From Candidatus Dormiibacterota bacterium (GTDB lineage: Bacteria > Chloroflexota > Dormibacteria > Aeolococcales > Aeolococcaceae): a stretch of 5,258 nt of DNA. Position numbers and translations under genes: made by a program. This document shows positions 1-5,218 of this stretch, piece by piece. The notes under the pieces are model-generated. The model was not told the origin of the DNA. It worked only from the letters and a program-made list of their open reading frames with translations, and made no database searches. How positions within the stretch are numbered: the first letter of the stretch is position 1; every line of letters begins with the position of its first letter. The stretch covers positions 1 through 5,258 of the forward strand of contig CATPAP010000165.1 of NCBI GenBank assembly GCA_955651875.1, read 5' to 3'.

Positions 1-522
1 GAGCGTGGTGTCGGGGGCAGACCAACGCTTGTGCAGAACGTCGAAACGCTCGCCCACGCCGCGCTGATCGCTCGTTTCGGCGGCCAGTGGTTCGCCGACC
101 TCGGCCACAACGGGTCGACCGGCAGCATCCTGCTGACGCTGAGCGGCCAGGTGCGCAGCGCCGGCGTCATCGAGGCCGCCGGCGGCACACCGCTGTCTAC
201 GGTCCTCGGCGAGCACGCCATCGCAGCGCCAGCCGGCGCGGCGGTCCTGCTGGGCGGCTACTTCGGCGGCTGGATCGGCGGCCATGCGACGACCGAGCTG
301 GCCCTCGACTCCGCGCGGCTGCGATCGGCTGGACATGCGCTGGGGTGCGGCGTGGTCCACGTGGCCAGACAGTCAGACTGCGGCGTCGTGCAGACGGCGC
401 GCATGCTCGGCTACCTATCCGCGCAGAGCGCGCGTCAGTGCGGGCCGTGCGTATTCGGCCTTCGTGCAATCGCGGGCGCGCTCGACAGGATCGCGGTCGT
501 GACGGCAACGCCGATGACCTGA
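1..522 (+). CDS. NuoF-like NADH-dehydrogenase iron-sulfur binding subunit, 5' partial, ends early at a frameshift
   Basis: The reading frame is open from base 1 and begins with GRPTLVQNVETLAH, a hallmark of the NuoF/HoxF-type flavoprotein family, so the true start lies upstream of the window; the in-frame GTG at 31 is internal to the conserved motif. Next come an SLBB-like segment (LLTLSGQVRSAGV to AVLLGGYFGGWI, about bases 148-276) and the start of the iron-sulfur domain with QCGPC (cysteines at 439-441 and 448-450). Full NuoF has CxxCxxC plus a distant fourth cysteine; here the first cysteine of the triplet is an alanine, which as I recall is usual in this actinobacterial subfamily. Such proteins move electrons between NAD(P)H, FMN and Fe-S centres, and the adjoining ferredoxin supports that role. 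After LDRIA (about 495) homology leaves this frame and a stop follows at 520-522. Family identification is firm; the exact partner is not known. Confidence 0.85.
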   Translation, partial: ERGVGGRPTLVQNVETLAHAALIARFGGQWFADLGHNGSTGSILLTLSGQVRSAGVIEAAGGTPLSTVLGEHAIAAPAGAAVLLGGYFGGWIGGHATTELALDSARLRSAGHALGCGVVHVARQSDCGVVQTARMLGYLSAQSARQCGPCVFGLRAIAGALDRIAVVTATPMT

Positions 523-692
523 TGCGCGTGCGCGCGTGGAGCGGGGAGCTGAGTGGGCGAGGTGCGTGCCGTCATCCTGACGGCGCCGCCAACCTGGTGC
601 GCTCCGCGCTACATGTCTTCGGCGAGGAGTTCACGCTCCACGCGCACGCCGGCCGGTGCTCGGTGCTGGCCACGCTGCAACGCGTGGCATGA
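495..692 (+). pseudogene. Out-of-frame C-terminal continuation of the NuoF-like gene
   Basis: In the frame of stop 690-692, the sequence reads GRDGNADDLMRVRAWSGE and goes on through GRGACRHPDGAANLV to LATLQRVA. This is the expected end of the NuoF-like protein, including its distal cysteine (567-569) in the GxCRHPDG motif. It lies one base out of frame with the upstream part. Restoring a single G in the short G run at 495-496 would give LDRIAGRDGNADDL and one continuous protein. It has no convincing start of its own, so it is the lost tail of the preceding gene. If the frameshift is real, the product lacks one Fe-S ligand. The stop overlaps the ferredoxin start as in an intact operon. A base missing from the assembly is equally possible. 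Confidence 0.8.
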
Positions 693-907
693 TGAGCGAG
701 CACCTCGCCGTTGACCGCATCCGATGCGACGGCCGCGGGCTGTGCGCTGACCTCATCCCAGAGATGATCCGCCTCGACGACTGGGGCTACCCGGTCATCG
801 AGTCAGCACCCGTACCCAGAGCGCTGCGCACGCATGCGAATCGCGCCGTCGACAGCTGCCCCACGCTCGCACTCCGGCTGGAGCATCGCGAGGCCTCCGG
901 ACGCTAG
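689..907 (+). CDS. Small ferredoxin, 3Fe-4S type
   Basis: A protein of 72 residues whose ATG overlaps the stop of the NuoF-like tail (ATGATGA, 689-695); ATG at 692 is an equally good start one residue later. An upstream ATG at 656 would extend into the NuoF-like tail and is less likely. Cysteines lie at 13, 19 and 57 in the arrangement CDGRGLC...SCPTLAL. The central position of the C-x5-C motif is arginine (R16) where a 4Fe-4S ferredoxin has a fourth cysteine, so a 3Fe-4S cluster is expected. The conserved acidic stretch and DxWGYPV strand fit the short single-cluster ferredoxins that serve cytochromes P450 and membrane reductases. Its coupling to the NuoF-like gene suggests it exchanges electrons with that flavoprotein. 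Cytoplasmic, no signal peptide. The physiological acceptor is not visible here. Confidence 0.88.
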   Translation: MMSEHLAVDRIRCDGRGLCADLIPEMIRLDDWGYPVIESAPVPRALRTHANRAVDSCPTLALRLEHREASGR

Positions 908-1000
908 CGCCGGCGGCGACACACCCAGCATGCGGCGCCGCGTAGCCGAAGGGTTGCGAGCGGGGCGGTGCTGCGGCCAGGGTGGCCATCGAGCAGGTGT

Positions 1001-1020
1001 GGCTGCTGCAACGGGCAGCC
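1001..1020 (+). terminator. Weak hairpin downstream of the ferredoxin
   Basis: GGCTGC (1001-1006) and GCAGCC (1015-1020) can form a six-base-pair stem with an eight-base loop about 95 bases after the ferredoxin stop. There is no T tract, so it may be a poor terminator or simply chance in GC-rich DNA. Confidence 0.2.
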
Positions 1021-1155
1021 GCGGCTCGAGCTCCCCATCTAACCGTGGCACCGCATCGGCCGGCTCCATTGTGTAGTCGGGAGGGACAGAGAACCCCGCC
1101 GCCGACAACTAGTACCGGTAAGGAAGCTGGCGCGTCGGCGCAGGCACACGTATCT

Positions 1156-1168
1156 GGAGACAGTCTCC
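1156..1168. promoter_or_regulatory. Perfect inverted repeat in the leader of the small membrane gene
   Basis: GGAGAC-A-GTCTCC is a perfect dyad 37 bases before the start codon at 1205. A second, slightly off-centre pair, ATCTG (1152-1156) and CAGAT (1172-1176), surrounds it. This could be an operator or a leader hairpin; no regulator is identified. Confidence 0.3.
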
Positions 1169-1190
1169 CAACAGATCCACAGGAACCCTC

Positions 1191-1197
1191 AAGGAGG
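1191..1197 (+). promoter_or_regulatory. Strong ribosome binding site of the small membrane gene
   Basis: AAGGAGG is a near-perfect Shine-Dalgarno sequence seven bases before ATG 1205. It is what makes the 80-residue frame credible as a gene and fixes its start. Confidence 0.75.
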
Positions 1198-1204
1198 ATC
1201 GCAG

Positions 1205-1447
1205 ATGGCACCGGCATCCTGGTATCAGTCGATCCGCCCGGTTGCGGTTCCGATCACCAGAGTATTCGGGAGCACGGCAATGACAACTGGTTGGATCATC
1301 ATCGATGTAGCCCTTGGTATCCTGCTCACGGTCATCGTCGCGGGCCACGCAGTCCTCATCCCGGTGGTGCTGCACAGCCGGGACATGGCAGCCGGGACAT
1401 GGCGGAGGCGCGGGGGAGCGACACACAGCGGTCGCCGGAGCGGATGA
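1205..1447 (+). CDS. Small single-pass membrane protein, unknown function
   Basis: An 80-residue protein that I do not recognise. It begins seven bases after AAGGAGG. Residues 1-28 are a short hydrophilic to mildly hydrophobic head; residues 29-56 form one strong transmembrane helix (from GWIIIDVALGILL to LIPVVLH) that contains a buried aspartate (D34) and histidine (H48). The tail from 57 on is short and basic (WRRRGG, GRRSG), which by the positive-inside rule would put the C-terminus in the cytoplasm. An in-frame ATG at 1280 would give a shorter form with the helix at its N-terminus, but it lacks an equally good ribosome site. The gene lies 165 bases before a two-component system, so it may be an accessory of that system, but this is inferred from position only. 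A competing frame over 982-1578 carries no recognisable protein. Confidence 0.6.
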   Translation: MAPASWYQSIRPVAVPITRVFGSTAMTTGWIIIDVALGILLTVIVAGHAVLIPVVLHSRDMAAGTWRRRGGATHSGRRSG

Positions 1448-1551
1448 GCTGGCGAAGGCCGACTGAACCCCCGCTTCCCAGGGGACCCGAGGGGTGGACG
1501 CCCATCGGTACGCTCGTGGTCAGCGCCTGCTCGCGCCCGCCGCCGCAGCGT
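1448..1551. other. Spacer between small membrane gene and operator array
   Basis: About 100 GC-rich bases with no gene. A CCCC...GGGG pairing around 1468-1486 could form an imperfect hairpin, but there is no T tract, so I do not call a terminator. Confidence 0.4.
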
Positions 1552-1600
1552 TCTGAGGGCGGTCAGAGCATTTTCTGAGCAAAATCCCAGCTTTCACGGC
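1552..1600 (+). promoter_or_regulatory. 11-bp-phased direct-repeat operator (PhoP-box-like) before the regulator gene
   Basis: Four heptads lie exactly 11 bp apart: TCTGAGG (1552-1558), TCAGAGC (1563-1569), TCTGAGC (1574-1580) and TCCCAGC (1585-1591), each separated by four bases. A fifth similar heptad, TCACGGC (1594-1600), follows with a 9-bp step. T1, C2, A5 and G6 are the same in all four phased copies. OmpR/PhoP-family regulators bind such direct repeats as head-to-tail dimers on one face of the helix, and mycobacterial PhoP is known to use TCACAGC-N4-TCACAGC; copy two differs from that heptad at one base. The site ends 12 bases before the regulator start, so autoregulation by the downstream regulator is the natural inference. 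Confidence 0.7.
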
Positions 1601-1606
1601 AATCAT
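1601..1606 (+). promoter_or_regulatory. Possible -10 element for a leaderless regulator mRNA
   Basis: AATCAT matches TATAAT at four of six positions and ends six bases before the A of ATG 1613, which is where transcription would then start. The regulator start has no proper Shine-Dalgarno sequence (only AGGG two bases away), and leaderless mRNAs are common in actinobacteria. The operator array would occupy the -35 region, as expected for an activated promoter. Inference from one weak hexamer. Confidence 0.35.
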
Positions 1607-1612
1607 AGGGTC

Positions 1613-2320
1613 ATGAGCGAACCTGAGAAGGCCGTCCGCGTCCTCGTTGTCGATGACGAGCGGGCGATCACCGACCTCGTTGCGATGGCCCTGAAGTACG
1701 AGGGCTTCGAGGTCGCCATCGCGGCGAGCGCGCGCGAAGCCCGCACCGCAGTGATGGACTTCCGGCCGGCGCTTGTGGTGCTGGACGTCGGGCTTCCCGA
1801 CGAGGACGGCTTCGCGCTGGTGCAGCGGCTCATCAGCGACGGCGTCAAGGTGCCGGTGATCTTCCTCACCGCGCGCGACTCCACCGAGGAGAAGGTGCGC
1901 GGCCTCACCGTCGGAGGCGACGACTACGTCACCAAGCCATTCAGCATCGACGAGCTGGTGGCCCGCGTGCGCGTGGTGCTGCGCCGTCACGGTGGCGCCG
2001 CTGCCCGCCCCGCAACCCGCCTACAGCTCGCCGACCTCGAACTGGACGAGGACACTCACGAGGTCTTCCGGGCGGGCAGGGTGGTTGAGCTGACCAACAC
2101 GGAGTTCCGGCTGCTGCGCTACCTGCTGATGAACACCGGCCGTGTGCTGTCGCGCACCCAGATCCTCGACCACGTCTGGAAGTACGACTTCGGCGGCGAT
2201 GCAAGCGTCCTCGAGACATACATCAGCTACCTGCGCCGCAAGGTCGATCAGGCCGAGCCGTCCCTAATCCACACAGTCCGCGGCGTCGGCTACGTGGCTC
2301 GAGTGCCGCGAGGCGCCTGA
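1613..2320 (+). CDS. Two-component response regulator, OmpR/PhoP family
   Basis: A 235-residue protein of normal length for the family. The receiver domain (about 8-125) has the acidic pair D14/D15, phospho-acceptor D58 in VVLDVGLP, T86 in FLTARD, and Y105 and K108 in GGDDYVTKPF. The winged-helix DNA-binding domain (about 137-232) carries LTNTEFRLLRYL, LDHVWKYDFGGD, the recognition-helix stretch SVLETYISYLRRKVD and the wing HTVRGVGYV. The segments GGDDYVTKPFS, ELDEDTHEV and LDHVW-YDFGGD resemble mycobacterial PhoP closely, though orthology needs a tree, so I give no symbol. The start at 1613 has no good ribosome site, suggesting a leaderless transcript. Its stop overlaps the kinase start by one base, so the two are one operon. 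Phased PhoP-box-like heptads lie directly upstream and again before the repeat-protein gene at 4004, so these are its probable targets. Confidence 0.95.
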   Translation: MSEPEKAVRVLVVDDERAITDLVAMALKYEGFEVAIAASAREARTAVMDFRPALVVLDVGLPDEDGFALVQRLISDGVKVPVIFLTARDSTEEKVRGLTVGGDDYVTKPFSIDELVARVRVVLRRHGGAAARPATRLQLADLELDEDTHEVFRAGRVVELTNTEFRLLRYLLMNTGRVLSRTQILDHVWKYDFGGDASVLETYISYLRRKVDQAEPSLIHTVRGVGYVARVPRGA

Positions 2321-3783
2321 TGTCGCTGCGACGCCGGCTGCTTGTGACCCTCGCTCCTCTTTTCATCGCCGGCCTGATCGCCGTCGACGTCGCCACCTAC
2401 CTGTCGCTGCGGTCGTTCCTGGTCAGCAAGGTCGATGAACAGATCGTGCTAGTGCACAGGTCCGTTGACGGATACCTGCTCGGGCAGGGGGGCGGGGGTG
2501 ATTTCGGCGGAAGACCGGGGCTCTCCCTGACGGGTGATGTCCCGCCGACGACATACGGCGAGATCATCTCACCCAACGGCGCCGTGCTCGCGCAGCATCA
2601 GTTCAGCTTTCCCGGCGCCGCGGACACCTCCTCGAAACCGGTGCTCCCCGCATCGCTGCCGCAGCCGCAGACATTCCTAACCGTGGCAGGCTCCAACGGC
2701 GGCAGCGGCTACCGCCTGTACGTGGATGCCTCCGGCGCCGGGCAGGGTGACCTGCTCGTCGTGGCTCTGCCGCTGACCGACACGGCGGCAACACTGTCTC
2801 AGCTCCTGATTCTCGAACTGATCGCCGGCGGCGCCATCACCATGGTCATTCTTGTTGCGACCTGGCTCATCGTGCGGCGAGGCCTACGTCCGCTCGAGCG
2901 GATGGGGCACACGGCGCGCGTTGCGGCAACCGACCTGAGCAGACGAGTTGAACCGGAAACCGAGTCCACTGAGGTCGGCAGGCTCGGACTCGCCATCAAC
3001 ACCATGCTCAGTCAGTTGGAGGCTGCGTTCGCAGAGCGGGCCGCCAACGAACAGCGGCTCCGCCATTTCGTCTCCGATGCATCGCACGAACTGCGCACGC
3101 CTCTGACATCGATGCGCGGCTACGCAGAGCTGCTTCGTCGCAATCCGACGATGACCGAAGACGACGTCATGCTCGCGACCCGACGCATCGAGGAGGAGGC
3201 ACAACGCATGGGCGTACTGGTGGATGACCTGCTGCTCTTGGCGCGGCTGGATCAGGGCCGCCCTCTGGATAGCGCTGCCGTCGACCTCGGAGCCATCGTC
3301 ACCGACGCCTGCGCGGACGCCCGAGCGACCGACCCGGAGCGAGTCGTGACAGCGCGAGTCGATGCTCCCGTCCAAGTGATCGGTGACGAGATGCGACTGC
3401 GTCAGGTTCTCGGTAACCTGGTACGCAACGCGCTCGTGCACACACCGTCCGGCACATCGATCGAAGTCGTCCTCGGCGCCGACGGCGCCAGCGCTGTGAT
3501 CGAGGTGGTGGACCACGGTCCGGGTATCGCTGCGGACCACGCGCATCGCATTTTCGAGCGCTTCCACCGCTCCGATCCCGGTCGAAGCCGCGACCAGGGA
3601 GGGAGCGGGCTGGGGCTGAGCATCGCCGCGGCAGTTGTGGAGGCCCACGGAGGACGCATCCGCGTCCATGAGACCCCCGGCGGCGGTGCCACGTTCCGTA
3701 TCGAGCTGCCCGCCGATCTGACCAGGACCCCATCGCCGGCCGGCGGTGAAGCGGCGACCGACGTCGATTCAGCCGCCGCGTAG
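2320..3783 (+). CDS. Membrane sensor histidine kinase with HAMP domain
   Basis: A 487-residue kinase, the partner of the preceding regulator (TGATG, one-base overlap, so translationally coupled). Transmembrane helix 1 is about residues 7-30 and helix 2 about 160-185; between them is a roughly 130-residue extracytoplasmic sensor region, glycine-rich near 55-66, with no domain I can name. A HAMP linker follows (about 186-240). The dimerisation/phosphoacceptor domain has the H box SHELRTP with H256. The ATP-binding domain shows the N box LGNLVRNALVHTP (N366, N370), the G1 box VVDHGPGIA (D398), the F box IFERFHRSD and the G2 box GGSGLGLSIAAAVVEAHGG, all intact. It should autophosphorylate at H256 and pass phosphate to D58 of the regulator. 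The stimulus is not known. The last about 20 residues (TPSPAGGEAA...) are a non-conserved acidic, alanine-rich tail. Confidence 0.96.
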   Translation: MSLRRRLLVTLAPLFIAGLIAVDVATYLSLRSFLVSKVDEQIVLVHRSVDGYLLGQGGGGDFGGRPGLSLTGDVPPTTYGEIISPNGAVLAQHQFSFPGAADTSSKPVLPASLPQPQTFLTVAGSNGGSGYRLYVDASGAGQGDLLVVALPLTDTAATLSQLLILELIAGGAITMVILVATWLIVRRGLRPLERMGHTARVAATDLSRRVEPETESTEVGRLGLAINTMLSQLEAAFAERAANEQRLRHFVSDASHELRTPLTSMRGYAELLRRNPTMTEDDVMLATRRIEEEAQRMGVLVDDLLLLARLDQGRPLDSAAVDLGAIVTDACADARATDPERVVTARVDAPVQVIGDEMRLRQVLGNLVRNALVHTPSGTSIEVVLGADGASAVIEVVDHGPGIAADHAHRIFERFHRSDPGRSRDQGGSGLGLSIAAAVVEAHGGRIRVHETPGGGATFRIELPADLTRTPSPAGGEAATDVDSAAA

Positions 3784-3804
3784 GCGGCGCGACCGACCAT
3801 GGCC

Positions 3805-3833
3805 GGACAGCACATTCCCAGCCGTTTCCAAGC
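3805..3833 (+). promoter_or_regulatory. Second 11-bp-phased heptad set, upstream of the repeat-protein gene
   Basis: GGACAGC (3805-3811), TCCCAGC (3816-3822) and TCCAAGC (3827-3833) are spaced exactly 11 bp apart with four-base spacers; a degenerate CCACAAG occupies the next phase (3838-3844). The middle heptad is identical to one in the array before the response regulator, and all three end in AGC. The match is weaker than the first array, but the same phase and the same element make common control by the regulator plausible. It lies just after the kinase stop and about 170 bases before the start at 4004. No convincing -10 could be fixed. Confidence 0.5.
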
Positions 3834-3990
3834 CCAGCCACAAGGGGTTGTGAGGAGTTGCCGCCACGCTTGTCTCCAGACGGTCATCACCGTCGGATCG
3901 GTCTCCCGGGACACCTCTGCGCCCCGTCCTGCACGGCCATCTCAGCATCGCAGGCACGAAAGCCCCGGGGGATCGATCGACGTTCGCAGC
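3834..3990. other. Leader between operator and repeat-protein gene
   Basis: Together with the operator this makes a 220-base non-coding gap. TTGTGA (3848-3853) followed 16 bases later by TTGTCT (3870-3875) is the best promoter-like pair but the -10 match is poor. No RNA gene or terminator with a T tract was seen. The long leader hints at a 5' untranslated region of around 100 bases. Confidence 0.3.
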
Positions 3991-3996
3991 AGGAGG
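3991..3996 (+). promoter_or_regulatory. Ribosome binding site of the repeat-protein gene
   Basis: AGGAGG lies seven bases before ATG 4004. A nearby ATG at 3999 is in another frame and too close to the site, so 4004 is the start. Confidence 0.75.
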
Positions 3997-4003
3997 CAAT
4001 GCA

Positions 4004-4939
4004 ATGCGAGGCGACAGCGAGAACACCGCCATGGGACCGGGCAATCCCGAGATGGCCCCGCCACCACCATCTCCTCCTCCCCCGCCGCCACCGGCGCATG
4101 GGTCGCGGCGCCGGGTCATCGGGCGACGCGGCGCCACCGCCGCGGTGGCCAGCGGCCTGGTCGTCGGCGGCATCGCCGGCGGGTACGTCATCTCCCGGGC
4201 CGCCAGCGCCCCATCCGCATCCGCCAGCCCGAGCGCGGGCAGCGGGTCGGCAACCGCGCCAAGCGACCACGGCGACCGCTCGGGATTCGCCGGCGCCGGA
4301 CCTGAAGCGCGGACCCAGGACCTGCAGCAGGTGGCCGGTGCCATCGGCATCACCGCGACCCAACTGCAGACGGAGATGACCGCAGGGAAGACCATCGCAG
4401 CGATCGCCAAGGAACACAACGTGGATGCCGCCACGGTCATCGCCACCCTGGTCACCGACGAGAACGCCGAGATCGATGCCGCAGTGACTGCTGGGCAGCT
4501 CACCCAGGCTCAGGCGACGCAGATGAAGACGCAGACGACGCAGCGCGTCACTGACATGGTTAACGGCATCGAGCCGGCGCACGGTCCCGGTGGTCCGGGT
4601 GGACCTGGTCGTGGCCTCCAGGCGGAGGACCAGCAGGTCATCGCCACCGCCATCGGCATCACCACGACTCAGCTGCAGACCGAGCTATCGGGCGGCAAGA
4701 CCGTCGCGGCGATCGCCAAGGAGCACAACGTGGATCCGGCCAAGGTCATCAGCGCATTGGTGACGTCGGAGAACAGCGAGATCGACCAGCGCGTCTCCAG
4801 CGGTCAGATCACCGCAGCGCAGGCTGTGCAGATGAAGACGATGACGCAGCAGCGTGTGACCGACGTGGTCGACGGCACGCGGCCGGCTGGCGGCGGGTGG
4901 GGACCACCCGACGGTCCCCCGAGCGCTCGAAGCCGCTGA
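4004..4939 (+). CDS. Proline-rich membrane-anchored protein with two tandem 83-residue repeats
   Basis: A 311-residue protein of unknown function. Residues 1-35 are a proline-rich cytoplasmic head with a near-continuous proline tract (about 19-30). A basic stretch (SRRRVIGRR, 34-42) precedes one hydrophobic helix (about 44-63), giving an N-in signal anchor or, less likely, a Tat-type signal. Residues 66-100 are a Ser/Ala/Gly-rich stalk. Two helical repeats follow, 106-188 and 209-291, identical at about 57 of 83 positions by hand count and joined by a glycine/proline-rich linker (189-208). Each has the pattern AIGIT-TQLQTE, GKT-AAIAKEHNVD, ENxEID, AQAxQMK and QRVTD. No cysteines are present, as is common for exported proteins. 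I recall similar units in actinobacterial hypothetical proteins but cannot name the domain. It follows the two-component operon and has a matching operator, so it is a likely output or sensor accessory at the envelope. The last codons overlap a gene remnant. Confidence 0.85.
   Translation: MRGDSENTAMGPGNPEMAPPPPSPPPPPPPAHGSRRRVIGRRGATAAVASGLVVGGIAGGYVISRAASAPSASASPSAGSGSATAPSDHGDRSGFAGAGPEARTQDLQQVAGAIGITATQLQTEMTAGKTIAAIAKEHNVDAATVIATLVTDENAEIDAAVTAGQLTQAQATQMKTQTTQRVTDMVNGIEPAHGPGGPGGPGRGLQAEDQQVIATAIGITTTQLQTELSGGKTVAAIAKEHNVDPAKVISALVTSENSEIDQRVSSGQITAAQAVQMKTMTQQRVTDVVDGTRPAGGGWGPPDGPPSARSR
4319..4567 (+). repeat. Internal repeat unit 1 of the membrane-anchored protein
   Basis: Encodes residues 106-188. 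It aligns without gaps to unit 2 at an offset of 309 bases. Near-identical DNA blocks (GCCATCGGCATCACC at 4340 and 4649, and the block encoding AIAKEHNVD) with scattered silent changes point to an older in-gene duplication. Confidence 0.85.
4628..4876 (+). repeat. Internal repeat unit 2 of the membrane-anchored protein
   Basis: Encodes residues 209-291, the gap-free partner of unit 1. Differences are mostly conservative (Met/Leu, Ile/Val, Thr/Ser, Asn/Asp), so both copies look to be under protein-level selection. Confidence 0.85.
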
Positions 4940-5218
4940 GGCACCCGACGCTTCAACTACGACGGTGCATCTTTCCTTCGGAGACGTCAGCGGGGCCGAG
5001 TACGCCAAGCAGATGGCGGTCGACAGCACCATCCATTCCTGGGATCTGGCGCAGGCCGTCGGTGGCGATACCAGTCTCGACCCCGAGCTCATCGATTTCG
5101 CCTACGTGGAACTGATCAAGACTGCGGAGGACTGGCGATCCGTGGCGCCTTCGGCCCGGTGACGAACCCCGCCGACGACTCGGCCCAGGCCCGGCTGCTC
5201 GCTCTCACCGGCCGCTGA
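4917..5218 (+). pseudogene. Truncated and frameshifted TIGR03086-family (MDMPI-like metal-binding) remnant
   Basis: Reading from 4917 in the frame of GTG 4965 gives ALEAAEAPD, then TVHLSFGDVSGAEYAKQ, then DSTIHSWDLAQAVGGD and LDPELIDFAY. This is the C-terminal half of the TIGR03086 family, related to mycothiol-dependent maleylpyruvate isomerase, including the DxxxH metal-site motif followed by WDLA. Near 5136-5143 homology moves to another frame, which continues GAFGPVTNPADD and ends QARLLALTGR at stop 5216-5218, the usual family terminus. One base missing there explains the switch. The family is about 190-200 residues long; only about 100 remain and the N-terminal DinB-like half is absent, its place being taken by the repeat-protein gene. 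A frame of 4965-5162 alone would be about 65 residues and is not a credible enzyme. It is most likely a dead relic left by a deletion or rearrangement. Confidence 0.75.

Larger units (their letters stand above)
908..1190. other. Intergenic region without a convincing gene
   Basis: Between the ferredoxin stop and the Shine-Dalgarno sequence of the small membrane gene I see no credible coding region. Open frames exist on both strands but their translations are arginine-, proline- and alanine-rich and carry no family motif. The region contains several GC-rich palindromes (for example GCGGCGCCGC at 932-941 and AGCCGCGGCT at 1017-1026), a hairpin at 1001-1020 and an inverted repeat at 1156-1168. 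No clear -35/-10 pair was found. Confidence 0.5.

Noticed and set aside
488..500. Programmed ribosomal frameshifting in the NuoF-like gene
   Set aside because: No slippery heptamer or downstream pseudoknot is apparent, and the family is not known for recoding; a one-base deletion is simpler.
795..1217. Minus-strand frames over the ferredoxin end and the gap
   Set aside because: Compositionally biased translation with no ribosome site or homology that I recognise.
1466..1490. CCCC/GGGG hairpin as terminator after the small membrane gene
   Set aside because: Imperfect stem, no T tract, and such pairings are frequent by chance at this GC content.
982..1578. 198-codon plus-strand frame across the small membrane gene
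   Set aside because: Proline- and arginine-rich translation without motifs; it runs through the palindrome, ribosome site and operator array, and a better-supported small gene lies in another frame.
2884..3669. Long minus-strand open frame (261 codons) inside the kinase gene
   Set aside because: It is the antisense shadow of a histidine kinase with every catalytic motif intact on the plus strand; its translation shows no family motif.
3769..4582. Two long minus-strand open frames opposite the repeat-protein gene
   Set aside because: They are low-complexity shadows that mirror the repeats; the plus strand has a good ribosome site, a membrane anchor and conserved repeats.
4897..5115. 72-codon frame overlapping the end of the repeat-protein gene
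   Set aside because: No recognisable motif; the frame of GTG 4965 carries the TIGR03086 homology.
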